Positions 36,587 to 46,773 of a stretch of 64,000 nt of DNA are shown piece after piece (position 1 is the stretch's first letter; every line of letters begins with the position of its first letter). Below the pieces are notes generated by a model. The model was not told the DNA's origin and did not search any database. It saw only the letters and a program-made list of their open reading frames with translations. The stretch is taken from NCBI GenBank assembly GCA_029269725.1, contig JARJHS010000003.1:278292-342291 (forward strand), in the 5' to 3' direction. Origin of the DNA: Pollutibacter soli. Its GTDB lineage: Bacteria; Bacteroidota; Bacteroidia; Chitinophagales; Chitinophagaceae. The position numbers were made by a program, and so were the translations under genes.

Positions 36587-38629
36587 ATGCAAATTTCAAA
36601 AGAGAATAAGACAGCTCTTCTCATAGGTGCCCTGATCATTTTAGCCTATGCGCCACTGTCAGGTTTTGTTTTTGGATTGAAGAATGATGCGTTCACTGAT
36701 TATTTCCCTCCTAAATTTTTCCTGGGTGAGACTTTAAAAGAAGGTCGTCTGCCACTCTGGAACCCATATCTCAATTTCGGTTTTCCGGTGTATGGAGATA
36801 TGAATATTGGTTATTGGAACCCAGTAACCTGGATTGTAGCAGGTACGTGGGGATACAATGCCTATAGCTTTACTTTAGAAACAATAATTTACCTGGTTCT
36901 TTCGGGAATCGGATTTTATAAACTGACAAGCATATGGAACTGGTCACGGTTGGTGAGAATCAATTCATCACTTTCCTATGCGTGTTGCGGTTTTATAGTC
37001 GGGCATTTGCAGCATTTCAACTGGATCAGCAGCATGGCCTGGTTTCCTTTTCTACTTTACTTTTTTCTTAGGTACTTATCCGAAGGAAGTATAAAGCCCT
37101 GGCTTGGATTTTCTGTCTCGTTATACTTGTTTTTCACAGCAGCTCATCCTGGAATAATTATCGGAGCTTTTTATTTCATCATGATCATTTTTCTATATGA
37201 CATTCTCAGGGTAAGAAAATTCACCGCAGAACGAAACTCCTATCTGAAAAGAATTGCCATATTGATCATAAGCAGCGTTGTTGTACTGGCTGGGCCCATG
37301 TACGCATATCTGGAAGTTCTGCCTGTTGTCAATCGCGGAGAAAAATTACTTTTTGCAGAGACAGGAGAACCTTCTGGTTGGCAGACCTGGATATCGCTCC
37401 TCCTGCCATTGGCTTCGACCAAAAATGATGCATTTTTCAATTCAGATATTTCGATGAGAAATCAGTATCTCGGGTTGGCATCACTGATCTTTTTAGTTTT
37501 TTCTTTCAGAAAAAAAATTCTCAAAGAGATCCCGCAATGGTTAACCATTACCATCTTCTTTTTCGTGCTTTGCAGCGGTACTTTTTTTAGCCGGGTTCTT
37601 TACGCGATTATCCCGGGTGTTGGTTATGTCAGACTGCTGGGAGAATATACAATCTTTTCTTTATTCGGATCCATTGTGCTGGCTGGCTATGCGTTTGACC
37701 ATTATATAAATTCCGACCGGTCCCGTAATGTAGAAAAGATTATTACCGCTATAAGAATCTTTTTAGTGTTGTTGCTTTTGTTCGCCATTGGAGCAGCTGT
37801 ATACACCAAAGAAAGTTTAGTATTTACGGCCGTGTCACAAGAAGGATCAGGCATGCGTTCTGTTATAAAACATCTCGCAGATTCTCTCTCATTCTATGAT
37901 GCAATTTATATCCAATGTTTACTTCAGCTGTTTATCCTGTATTTTCTGTATAAAAAAATCCACTCAAATAATAATGCACTGATGAAATGGATGGTGATCG
38001 ATCTGCTCCTGGCTACCCTAATGAACTTACCATTTACCGGAGTCGGTATAAGAAGCCCGGCAGAAATTCAACAGCTGATTAATTCTGCAACAGAACAAAA
38101 ATCGGTTACAAATATCTCAGAATCTATTGCATCGCAACAGTTAAAAGATAGTGTTGATAAAAAAGTTATCGGCGATTCCCGATGGTACCAGCATGCACCT
38201 GGCAATCTTGTAAAGATCAATTACCCGCTCATACTTAAGACAGCGGAGAATCATTTCAGAAGTGATAGAAAACCATTAACTGACCAGTTGCCGTTCATTT
38301 TCACGACTTCTAAGAAAACGGAAAACAAACTTGAGTTGAGGCAATTTTCTCCGGGAAAGATTTTACTTACTGCAAATTTTGAAACCCCTGACGATATAGT
38401 AGTTCAACAGATGAATCACAACGGATGGCGGTTAAAAATCAATGCAAAAAAATCCGCTATCAAAACAAATGAAGATGAGTTTCAAACGTTTTCAATACCT
38501 AATGGAAAATCGGAAATAATGCTGGAATTTAAAAATCCGGCGATTGTTTTCTTTCTGATTTATTCTGCAATCATTTTCTCTGCACTGTCGGGCTTTCTCC
38601 TCATCTTACATTTCAGAAAAACCAATTAG
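36587..38629 (+). CDS. YfhO-like polytopic membrane protein
   Basis: 680 residues with about 12 membrane segments and a C-terminal extracytoplasmic domain (about 470-645) before a last helix. The first periplasmic loop carries KNDAFTDYFPPKFFLGETL and RLPLWNPYLNFGFPVYGD, characteristic of YfhO-type proteins. These are GT-C-like proteins implicated in glycosylation of lipid or teichoic-type polymers; the function here is inferred. It follows the GT2 gene by 56 bp in the same direction and ends two bases from the convergent GT-C gene. Confidence 0.75.
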   Translation: MQISKENKTALLIGALIILAYAPLSGFVFGLKNDAFTDYFPPKFFLGETLKEGRLPLWNPYLNFGFPVYGDMNIGYWNPVTWIVAGTWGYNAYSFTLETIIYLVLSGIGFYKLTSIWNWSRLVRINSSLSYACCGFIVGHLQHFNWISSMAWFPFLLYFFLRYLSEGSIKPWLGFSVSLYLFFTAAHPGIIIGAFYFIMIIFLYDILRVRKFTAERNSYLKRIAILIISSVVVLAGPMYAYLEVLPVVNRGEKLLFAETGEPSGWQTWISLLLPLASTKNDAFFNSDISMRNQYLGLASLIFLVFSFRKKILKEIPQWLTITIFFFVLCSGTFFSRVLYAIIPGVGYVRLLGEYTIFSLFGSIVLAGYAFDHYINSDRSRNVEKIITAIRIFLVLLLLFAIGAAVYTKESLVFTAVSQEGSGMRSVIKHLADSLSFYDAIYIQCLLQLFILYFLYKKIHSNNNALMKWMVIDLLLATLMNLPFTGVGIRSPAEIQQLINSATEQKSVTNISESIASQQLKDSVDKKVIGDSRWYQHAPGNLVKINYPLILKTAENHFRSDRKPLTDQLPFIFTTSKKTENKLELRQFSPGKILLTANFETPDDIVVQQMNHNGWRLKINAKKSAIKTNEDEFQTFSIPNGKSEIMLEFKNPAIVFFLIYSAIIFSALSGFLLILHFRKTN

Positions 38630-38630
38630 T

Positions 38631-40364
38631 TTATTTAGGTAGCCAGATTTCGGCATTCTGATAATTGATTGCTTTCTGATAAAAAGAAGTAATACCGGGA
38701 AGCATGAAATCCTTTTCTACAACAACAGCTTCGTATACACTATCAGCATTAAACGGCCGGTAATCCAGGCTTTTTTCTGCGCCCATATAGATATCAGGTT
38801 GCAAGTCTTCCTTTCTGCTGTAATACTCAATCGCTGGTTTCAGATAACCATATTGCAGGTAAATTTTCCGGATATTTTTTTTGATCAAGGTTTGACTCAC
38901 ATCACGTGCTGCAATATCCATTTGTCTGCTCCATCTGAGAAATTCGCCCTGGTAAACAAAGTAACTGTTGAGAATTAAAACTATGATAGCAATTACAACA
39001 ACTATCGCGTTGTTGATTGAACGCTTTCCCGAAAAATAGAAACACAACCCTGCAACCGCTGTACCTACAGATATCGTAAAGAAAATTATTACATGATCGA
39101 ACAAAGGTTTTGCCTGGATGAATGAAAACAACAAAACCATCCCAAGTGCAACCACGCTGCACATTGTAAAAAAATTTGCGGGGAAATGTTTACGGTTCAG
39201 CCAGGCGGCCATTATAATCATCGGGATAAGTAAAATACTCCCCCATCCGAAACCCATCTGCCAGAGACCAAGGTACAAAACAGTGTCCTTCATCAACAAA
39301 AACGAACGTCGATAGATATCCGGGAAGCCATACCTGGCAATTTCCGCCGCATGATTAGTAAGGATGTCAGGCAAATAAAACACAAATAATACTGGCACAG
39401 CTTTTAGGCTCTGTTTAAAAAACATCCTGAAAAGCAACCAGCTTTTCATCTGTATCGCATCGGTAATGGAAACCAGTAACAGAAAACAATGCGTGAAGAG
39501 AAACAACGGATTTGACAGATACCCGAGTATGAGTACAACGACTAAACAAGTTTTCCAGCTCCTTTCATTTGCCCTTTCTTTCATTTTAAAAAGTATCCAG
39601 AACGATAAGAATGAAAATAAAAGCACAAAAGAGTATGAGCGTGCAAGTACCGAGAACATGGTCACCAGCACAGAACTGGAAACAAATACGGTTGATATCA
39701 TTGCTGATGCACTATTAAAATATCTCCTGATCATCATCCAGAAAATAAAAACAAATGCCAAAGCGCTGAGCATAGCAGGAAGTCGGATGGCTACATCCCT
39801 GTCTATCGGCAGGTACAAAAAAACTGAAGCAACAAAACTGTAGAGTATGTGATTGTTTCCGGGAAGGATAAGACTCTTCCAAAGTGACCTGTCGATAAAA
39901 TAATTACTCGTCCACATTTCATCATACTGCATAGGGATTATTGACATCAACCAGAAAGTTCTTATTGCCAGCAGGACAAGGAATGCAAAAATGAATACGC
40001 GATCAATCGCGGGGTAGCTTTTCAACCGCGTTGACAACGAACGGGAAATCAGCTGCAGATCCGAAACAAATGATGCTAAATTTGCTGTGATCTTCTCTTT
40101 TCGCTTCCACACCGGAAACAAACTCAGGATTAAAATAGATAATATCGATAGAGAAGCGACCCTTGAAATCCGAAATGATTTCCCGGGATAAACAGATTTT
40201 AAAAATTCAGTCCAATCCGGCTTGTCGATTGCACCAGCTATCTTTTGTATAAATTCAGCGTAAGAGGAATTGAAAAGAAAAAAACATATCGCTGCCAGCA
40301 AAATAATTGGCAATGCAACAGAGAGAATCAGAAATAATTGAAGAATTCTGTGCCCAGGCTTCAT
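38631..40364 (-). CDS. GT39-like membrane glycosyltransferase
   Basis: 577 residues with many hydrophobic segments. After two N-terminal helices and a cytoplasmic loop, the GT-C part starts near residue 120, and the loop SIIPMQYDEMWTSNYF carries the acidic motif expected for PMT/ArnT-type enzymes, followed by LPGNNHILYSF. A small periplasmic domain closes the protein. It converges tail-to-tail with the YfhO-like gene. The substrate is unknown; a link with the polyprenyl-sugar synthase upstream is plausible. Confidence 0.72.
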   Translation of the reverse strand: MKPGHRILQLFLILSVALPIILLAAICFFLFNSSYAEFIQKIAGAIDKPDWTEFLKSVYPGKSFRISRVASLSILSILILSLFPVWKRKEKITANLASFVSDLQLISRSLSTRLKSYPAIDRVFIFAFLVLLAIRTFWLMSIIPMQYDEMWTSNYFIDRSLWKSLILPGNNHILYSFVASVFLYLPIDRDVAIRLPAMLSALAFVFIFWMMIRRYFNSASAMISTVFVSSSVLVTMFSVLARSYSFVLLFSFLSFWILFKMKERANERSWKTCLVVVLILGYLSNPLFLFTHCFLLLVSITDAIQMKSWLLFRMFFKQSLKAVPVLFVFYLPDILTNHAAEIARYGFPDIYRRSFLLMKDTVLYLGLWQMGFGWGSILLIPMIIMAAWLNRKHFPANFFTMCSVVALGMVLLFSFIQAKPLFDHVIIFFTISVGTAVAGLCFYFSGKRSINNAIVVVIAIIVLILNSYFVYQGEFLRWSRQMDIAARDVSQTLIKKNIRKIYLQYGYLKPAIEYYSRKEDLQPDIYMGAEKSLDYRPFNADSVYEAVVVEKDFMLPGITSFYQKAINYQNAEIWLPK

Positions 40365-40365
40365 G

Positions 40366-40419
40366 AAAAAATGCTGACCTGAATATTCGGGAAACGTATC
40401 CGGAAATTCAGATCAGCAT
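40366..40419 (-). terminator. Terminator after the PorU2-like gene
   Basis: TGCTGACCTGAAT (40372-40384) pairs with ATTCAGATCAGCA (40406-40418) with one mismatch; on the minus strand the stem is followed by six T. It lies directly between the PorU2-like stop and the next start codon. Confidence 0.8.
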
Positions 40420-40430
40420 AAAAATAAGCT

Positions 40431-43400
40431 TTATCGCATCAGGTACATTTTTCCGTAACCAGCTTTAAAGTACTGGTCGGTTTTATCGCCCTCAGCCTTG
40501 TATTTGTCAAGTGATTTTCCGTTCAGGTTTGTAAGAACGCGATAGAGATAGACACCGTTAGCGAGTTTCTGACCATACTGATCTGTGCCATCCCATTTAA
40601 ATTCAGTGATATTTCTACCCACATGAATAGGACCTAACTCCTGTTTGGTTATTTCGCGAACGATTTTTCCTGTGATGGTCAGTATCTGGATACGCAGATT
40701 CTGTGGAGGTTCACTGCCAGTAACCGTAAATACAAACGCTGTCGAAGTAGTGAACGGATTCGGATAGTTCAGCAGGTTAGAGATCATCGGCTTGTTGATG
40801 ATTGAGAACACAACCCTGTAATCTGTCATGCCTGTTGGATTGCCACTCTTATCTTTTCCTGTCACAAACAATTCGTATTCGCCATCCTCGCCAAATACCG
40901 GGGAGAAATCTATTGTCGCCGTATTATCGGTATTTCCACCACTCAAATCGGCAGGAGTAAATCTCAGCGTATCATTATCAAACCTGAATGTGCGTTCATC
41001 ACCGTTCGGATATTTTACTTTTAACTGCATAAGTGCAGTGTCATTCAGTGCAAGGTATTTGCTGTTATCTTTCAGCTTAACTATGATCTTCGGTTTTGCA
41101 GAAACGATATCACGGTTAAGGATATGCACTCCATCAAATGTTACATCCAGCGTTGGGTGATATGTATCCGGTTTCACAAACAAACCTTTAAACACAAAGT
41201 TGTTGAACAGGAACTGCTCCGGTTGATCATAATTAGGATTGACATTAAGGAACAAAGTACTTGTACCGGGATAATCCTTCGTATTTATGCTGTGCGTTAG
41301 CATAATCGTGTCATTGGGTTGTAATGGTTTCTTCCGCTGTATCCCCAGGTCATGCGTTACATTATCCTTATCAGTCAATTGCATGATCACTTTCAAACTG
41401 TCAAATGCTTTATTGCTGACATTTTTAAATGCAACATCAAATTTGACATCTTCGCCCAATTCAAGTGTATCACGGGTCACAGAACCTGCTACAGCAACCA
41501 ATGCTCCTTCCGGTGGCAACTCACCAAGAAGTCTCCAGTAACGAAGCTGTGGCGGTGTACCATGAATTGTATCCTTGTTCTTCATCCTGAGACGCAGATA
41601 AGGATAATTCTTAGCATCGACCCAGGCGAGTGATGTATCGGAAGTCAGTTGCAGGTCTGCAATCAGGTTTTCATTTCCGGAATAATCTTTTCCATAAAGC
41701 AGGTAGCCCACGGAATCTCTTTCCAATTCTTTTGGTCTTGCATCAATCAGCAACTTATTCCATTTACTTGCTGGTCCGAGCCATGGTGAGCTGACTTCGC
41801 CGAAGTTTTTCCTGATGGACAAATCAAAATTTGCTTCGAGGAAATCAGATTCTTTAGTTCCAACCTTATTATAGATCGGGTAAGAAGGATCACCTTTCTT
41901 TTGGAAGAATATAAAGGGAACATTCTTCGTGAATCCGTCGATATCAACAAAACCAAGTTTTTTAAATGTATGATACAAAGATCTGCCGCTTCCAAGATGT
42001 GCTGTATCAGCCATCCACTGATTTATAAAATTGGTATTGTTTGTTCTGCCGTAGTTGCTGATGGAAATATAATAACCATTGGGAATTGACTCCAGGAAAT
42101 CCATTGCACGTCTTCTGAAACTGGTATCGGTATAACCAAATTCAAAGCAGTAACCGTTGTGTACGCAAGGAGGAACACTACCGAATCTTCCATAACCATC
42201 AGGTTGTACTGTATTTTTCCAGGGTTCGAGTGTAAGACTGTCATACACGAAAATCTGGATTGAGTTTATTCGACAACCATAGTTGGTGAATATATCAGTA
42301 TTCAGTGAAACGCCAATCTGGAATGCTCCATAATAGGGGTCAAGTCCATTCTTAATGGTGAGTCGCGCATTGACAGTGCCATAACGGTACACTCTGTCAT
42401 TATCAAGGGTAAGATCTACCTGTTCACTTTTCTTATGCTGGAAATAATGTGACTGGTTGAAGCCTTCTCCAGCACCTGGCAGGTAAATAAAAGACGAATT
42501 ATTCCAGACATGTGTATCTCCAGGTCCTGGAACCGGTGATGTTCTCCAATAGTAAACAGTACTGTCTGTCAGGTTTAAGCCCGCGACATTAAATTGCAGC
42601 AAACCACCACGCGAATTGATGGTCTGTGTTTTCTTCCATGTTGAATTAAACAACTCGGTTGTATCCACTTCCATCACATAATTTCTCGGAGCACTGAAAG
42701 GACTTGAAGCGGAAGCGTAAAAAGTTGGGTTGCTGGTATTAACTATTCCGTAATTGATCGGAGCAATTGGCCTGGCTTCTTCTTCAATAATATAAAATAC
42801 TTTGGTAAGCGTATTATTTGACTCAGAGATCTCAGTTACCGCATCATCAGCATCGATTGAAATGATGAGTTTGTTTTCACCTTTATCTGTCAGCGGATTA
42901 ATAGGAATTTTCAATAATAAGGAATCCATGTAACGTATTCCCGGTATTTTCCTGTGGTAAATAAGCGTTTGTGTCCCGTTTGGCAACTGTCTTTTAACGT
43001 CGATAAGAATTGAATCACTAATTGCTTTACCGATGTTATACATCTTAATGTTTGCATCGAAATTATTGTCCGAAACGGAGATAAATGCAGGGTTGAATTT
43101 TACAAACGGTTCCTCAATAATATAGTCAGGAGCTGGCTGCGGATACAATTTTATTGCAGGATCACCGTGCATGAGAATTTCTTCAGCATGCATTTTTCCA
43201 AAGAAATCAGTAGCGCCAGTGACGCTCAACAATTTTTTTGCTGCCTCTATCTGTAACTGACTTACCGTAAGAGAATAGTCTTTCGAAATTGCTTCATAAA
43301 AACCATAAGTGAAGATATTGAGATATGCGACGATACCGTAGTGTGTACTCGCCATGAATCCGATACATCCGCGTTGGTTTGCCAATACGTATTTTTCAGA

Positions 43401-45455
43401 TAATGTTTGTGCATTTGCTGTTATTCTCAAAGTATCAAACACGAAAAAGTTACCGGCATTACATCCATTCACAAGGAACATCGGGTATTTACCGGCGTTA
43501 TTATAAATGTTGGGATCATCCAGGTTGAACTCAAGCGTATTTGCAGAAGAGTGACCGAAATAAGTAAGCAGGTTTATTCCTTCAGCAAACAAATCTTTAA
43601 GCTGCTGTGATGTCAATTGCTGTACAGAATATGCAGAGTTCTTGCTGAAGCTGTAAACTTTACCACCAAATGCCGTGTCTTCAATTACTTTCGCAGCAGC
43701 GTTCATATATCCATAAATCACCGACTGCAAGAACGGATCACTTCCTCCAATTGCATGCACAACATTTTTTAACCAGCCACGATCTCCGAATGTTTGTGAA
43801 CCAGTTTTAAGGACATTTTCATGCTCCTTCACTTTATTCAGATAACTGGTTATTTCATCAGGAAAACAGACAGCTAACCTACCGATGGGAGTTTCCGGAA
43901 TGGGATCTAAATCTTCGGAAGCTAAAATATTGTCGGATGCGGGGGAACCGAATGTAGGTACGAGATGCAGTCGATCCGTTAAGGTCTTTGATTGTTGATT
44001 TCGATATTGATCGTAAGTGAGACCACGACCAATGATGAAAACGAATTTAGGTTTTACAGGATATCCGTTTCTCGCGAAACGGATAAAGTTCTTTACAGAA
44101 AGCGGGTGTTGTTTTATCCCAAAAGCAAACTGGTCAACGAGTTGATCGATATCATAAACTTCAGCATTGAAACTTCCACCTTCAGGAGAAGATCTGAATG
44201 CCTTGTAGTTTTCTACCGGGTTTCCATTTGTTCCTGAGTAAAGAACAGGATTGGAAATAATCAGGAAATCACCCGGCTTTTTAGCGTAGTCGACGAAGTT
44301 GCGTTCTTTAAGCGATGTAACGTCTGTGAAGGCGGGTCCTGACGAATTCATAAGGACCATGTGCCTGTCCGATGTTGATGGGGGAAGCACAAACCTTACC
44401 CTGCTCGCAGATTTAACCGCGACATATCTCTTGTTATTGGTGAGATCGTATAAAACAGGGTTTGAAGTTGCGGTAAAATTGAAGCTTCCTATATCAAGAT
44501 AATCCCCATCGGCTTTTGCAGGAAGAGTGAACTCGAAATATGGATTGCCTCCAAAATTGAAAGTTCTCGGATATGTCAGCTCAAATTTCCCAAAGACCAT
44601 GCGATCCGATGGTACATTACTCGTACTGGCAAAACGGAATGAGTCAATCGTTTTTCCGATCATGGATATGGGCAACGGTATTTCCCTGACAGCTGTCTGA
44701 AAAAATTGCAATGGTTCATCAAGCAATTTGTTTCCATTGACATACACCTGCCATGTTCTTTGATTCTGAGCCGCGCCTGCAGCAGAAACACGCAACACAG
44801 GATCTGGTCCTGCTGTATATACAAAAAGATTATTCCTGTTTTCAACTAAGGGACTTGCCGGAAACACATCGCGGGAAGACCAACCTTCTCCTGTTTCAAA
44901 AGTGGAAGAGTATACATATTCTCCAACAACAGCAGCTTTACCCGGATTGATTTTTATCCTGTTAGCCGCGCTTACATAGGTGTACATTAAATAAGGAGAA
45001 GGTGCAAGAGTATTTCCGGCAACATTGTTAGTTTCATTGATGATACGCTGATTTCCTCCACCCGGATTCAATGTTAGAAAATAGGAAGAAGTATCAGTTA
45101 CAAGGCTATACCTGTTTGAAATTCTTTCTGCCGGGTTTTCATACATTTTATCGTCAAAATGACCATCATTTATCACGCCGGCGAATTCGATAAAATCATC
45201 TGATGCAAACAGACCGGTGGATTTAGATGTAAAGATGGGAACTTCAACTCCATTGTGCCAAAGTTGAAAATCCTGCGCCTGGGCATTCGCAAGACCGGCA
45301 GCACTCAGGACCGATGCATTTATACGCACCAGGCCATTGACGCCCACATGCATTTTATAATAGGTCTTGCTATAATCAATCCATTCATTGTTGTATTGTG
45401 CATTCGCAATAAATACAAACACAGACAATAAAAGGGTCATCCATAGTTTCTTCAT
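40431..45455 (-). CDS. porU2: C25-type sortase of the type IX secretion system (PorU2-like)
   Basis: 1674 residues, longer than classical PorU (about 1150). Signal peptide MKKLWMTLLLSVFVFIANA. A gingipain-like peptidase C25 domain (about 430-820) carries the catalytic His in LLTYFGHSSANTLEF and Cys in MFLVNGCNAGNFF. Long beta-sandwich repeats follow (about 860-1550), then a type IX sorting domain (NYPNPFTTSTAF; NGVYLYRVL). PorU-type enzymes cleave sorting domains and attach cargo at the cell surface; the long PorU2 type is typical of Chitinophagaceae-like organisms, and its precise role is less certain. It is 16 bp after a PorV-like gene, forming a pair. Confidence 0.85.
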   Translation of the reverse strand: MKKLWMTLLLSVFVFIANAQYNNEWIDYSKTYYKMHVGVNGLVRINASVLSAAGLANAQAQDFQLWHNGVEVPIFTSKSTGLFASDDFIEFAGVINDGHFDDKMYENPAERISNRYSLVTDTSSYFLTLNPGGGNQRIINETNNVAGNTLAPSPYLMYTYVSAANRIKINPGKAAVVGEYVYSSTFETGEGWSSRDVFPASPLVENRNNLFVYTAGPDPVLRVSAAGAAQNQRTWQVYVNGNKLLDEPLQFFQTAVREIPLPISMIGKTIDSFRFASTSNVPSDRMVFGKFELTYPRTFNFGGNPYFEFTLPAKADGDYLDIGSFNFTATSNPVLYDLTNNKRYVAVKSASRVRFVLPPSTSDRHMVLMNSSGPAFTDVTSLKERNFVDYAKKPGDFLIISNPVLYSGTNGNPVENYKAFRSSPEGGSFNAEVYDIDQLVDQFAFGIKQHPLSVKNFIRFARNGYPVKPKFVFIIGRGLTYDQYRNQQSKTLTDRLHLVPTFGSPASDNILASEDLDPIPETPIGRLAVCFPDEITSYLNKVKEHENVLKTGSQTFGDRGWLKNVVHAIGGSDPFLQSVIYGYMNAAAKVIEDTAFGGKVYSFSKNSAYSVQQLTSQQLKDLFAEGINLLTYFGHSSANTLEFNLDDPNIYNNAGKYPMFLVNGCNAGNFFVFDTLRITANAQTLSEKYVLANQRGCIGFMASTHYGIVAYLNIFTYGFYEAISKDYSLTVSQLQIEAAKKLLSVTGATDFFGKMHAEEILMHGDPAIKLYPQPAPDYIIEEPFVKFNPAFISVSDNNFDANIKMYNIGKAISDSILIDVKRQLPNGTQTLIYHRKIPGIRYMDSLLLKIPINPLTDKGENKLIISIDADDAVTEISESNNTLTKVFYIIEEEARPIAPINYGIVNTSNPTFYASASSPFSAPRNYVMEVDTTELFNSTWKKTQTINSRGGLLQFNVAGLNLTDSTVYYWRTSPVPGPGDTHVWNNSSFIYLPGAGEGFNQSHYFQHKKSEQVDLTLDNDRVYRYGTVNARLTIKNGLDPYYGAFQIGVSLNTDIFTNYGCRINSIQIFVYDSLTLEPWKNTVQPDGYGRFGSVPPCVHNGYCFEFGYTDTSFRRRAMDFLESIPNGYYISISNYGRTNNTNFINQWMADTAHLGSGRSLYHTFKKLGFVDIDGFTKNVPFIFFQKKGDPSYPIYNKVGTKESDFLEANFDLSIRKNFGEVSSPWLGPASKWNKLLIDARPKELERDSVGYLLYGKDYSGNENLIADLQLTSDTSLAWVDAKNYPYLRLRMKNKDTIHGTPPQLRYWRLLGELPPEGALVAVAGSVTRDTLELGEDVKFDVAFKNVSNKAFDSLKVIMQLTDKDNVTHDLGIQRKKPLQPNDTIMLTHSINTKDYPGTSTLFLNVNPNYDQPEQFLFNNFVFKGLFVKPDTYHPTLDVTFDGVHILNRDIVSAKPKIIVKLKDNSKYLALNDTALMQLKVKYPNGDERTFRFDNDTLRFTPADLSGGNTDNTATIDFSPVFGEDGEYELFVTGKDKSGNPTGMTDYRVVFSIINKPMISNLLNYPNPFTTSTAFVFTVTGSEPPQNLRIQILTITGKIVREITKQELGPIHVGRNITEFKWDGTDQYGQKLANGVYLYRVLTNLNGKSLDKYKAEGDKTDQYFKAGYGKMYLMR

Positions 45456-45471
45456 ACCAGGTGATGTATTT

Positions 45472-46584
45472 CTATTGGTTTTCTTTCTTTTTCCGGATCA
45501 GGTTGAGTCTGAGGGAAAAAATATGGGAATATAACGGATTCGATTGGTTGGCCAGATTGGTAAAAGCGTAATCAATAGACAAACTCTTCAGCGCGAAACC
45601 AACACCAACACTAGGTTGGTATATCCACACTTTCTGTTGATTAAGTGTATCACCATCTTTCAAAGCCTGCTGGAAATTATAAATACCTGCACGCACAAAA
45701 ATCAGGTTCTTATATCCGAGTTCCAGCCCTGCTCTTGGATCGATACTTACCGGATCAGCACTGAACACAACATTGCGTTTACCATCAAACGTGATATCAA
45801 AATTGGCTTCAGCCTGCAGATTGAACTGTTTTGACAATTTAAAATTATAAGCACCCCCAAGTATAAGTCTCGGCGCTGTAAGCTCTGTTGACTTAACAGG
45901 AATATCATTGTTGGTCAGGTATAAAACTTCCTTTTCCTTTTCAGTAAATGTAAATTTCCAGGCATTGAAAGTCGTTGTCAGATCTCTAACGGCAGCGCCT
46001 ATACGCCAGTTTTTCTGCTGCATCTGAAAGCCTGCATCAATTCCAAATCCCCAGGCTTTTGCAAAACTTCCTACACTCCTGTGAATCACTTTTGCATTTG
46101 CGCCAAAGCTGATCTTTCTTTTTTCGGTATTGACCAACGATTGAGAATAGGTAAAAAGAAATGCATAGTCAGCAGAAGAAAATGAGCGGACATTGTTATA
46201 GTTAAGGGAACCATCAGGTTCAACTAAAAAAAGAGTGTTTGGAATATCATCAACTGCGAACCTTAACAGGGAGAAGCCTAACGACCTTTTGTTATCGTTT
46301 ACCGGTAATGCAAGGCTCAGGTAATCATACTTACCGATACCGGCAAAATACTCCGCATGCATCAGGGTTACAATGGGATAATCACGCACATTGAAAAGCC
46401 CGGCAGGGTTCCAGTATCCGGCGGTTCCATCATTTACAGAAGCCACCTGCGCACCACCCATGGCAAGTCCACGGGCGCCTGCACCTATATTTAGAAACTC
46501 ATTGGAATACTTACGGAATTGCGAAAAAGCAATCAGGTTTAAGGATACAAAATAGATTAGTAGCAGCGCAGATTTACGGTTCAT
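45472..46584 (-). CDS. PorV/PorQ-family outer-membrane protein (PorV2-like)
   Basis: 370 residues from ATG 46584, chosen because MNRKSALLLIYFVSLNLIAFSQ is a clean signal peptide; the longer frame to 46707 crosses the promoter. The start of the mature protein, NEFLNIGAGARGLAMGGAQV, then NDGTAGYWNPAGL, is the PorV-family signature, and the rest is a FadL-like 14-stranded barrel pattern ending in FSLRLNLIRK. PorV shuttles cargo from the translocon to the PorU sortase. It is co-directional with the sortase gene with a 16-bp gap. Confidence 0.83.
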   Translation of the reverse strand: MNRKSALLLIYFVSLNLIAFSQFRKYSNEFLNIGAGARGLAMGGAQVASVNDGTAGYWNPAGLFNVRDYPIVTLMHAEYFAGIGKYDYLSLALPVNDNKRSLGFSLLRFAVDDIPNTLFLVEPDGSLNYNNVRSFSSADYAFLFTYSQSLVNTEKRKISFGANAKVIHRSVGSFAKAWGFGIDAGFQMQQKNWRIGAAVRDLTTTFNAWKFTFTEKEKEVLYLTNNDIPVKSTELTAPRLILGGAYNFKLSKQFNLQAEANFDITFDGKRNVVFSADPVSIDPRAGLELGYKNLIFVRAGIYNFQQALKDGDTLNQQKVWIYQPSVGVGFALKSLSIDYAFTNLANQSNPLYSHIFSLRLNLIRKKKENQ

Positions 46585-46645
46585 CTGGTTGATTTTCGAA
46601 GGCATTCGCACTAAAATAAGCTCGGGTAAATGTTGCGTCGATCTG

Positions 46646-46677
46646 CAAATGTACGGTGATACGCAACTAAAAACCAA
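46646..46677 (-). promoter_or_regulatory. Promoter of the porV2-porU2 pair
   Basis: Minus strand TTG (46675-46677), 21 bp, TACATTTG (46646-46653), matching the Bacteroidota -7 element exactly. The leader to ATG 46584 would be about 55 bases. Confidence 0.65.
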
Positions 46678-46725
46678 CAAACTCAATGGTTTATAACGGT
46701 TAACCACCGCCTATTATTGCTCAAT

Positions 46726-46757
46726 CTTGGGAAGCAGGTCTTTCTGTTTTACATTTG
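46726..46757 (+). promoter_or_regulatory. tyrS promoter giving a very short leader
   Basis: CTTG (46726-46729), 20 bp, TACATTTG (46750-46757). Transcription should start around 46762, only about 6-12 bases before the tyrS start codon, so the mRNA is nearly leaderless. Confidence 0.65.
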
Positions 46758-46773
46758 CGCAAATTTGATGAAA

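Noticed and set aside
40828-44950. Several plus-strand ORFs opposite the PorU2-like gene
   Set aside because: They are antisense shadows with no signal peptide, motif or start context; the minus-strand frame is a continuous 1674-codon gene.
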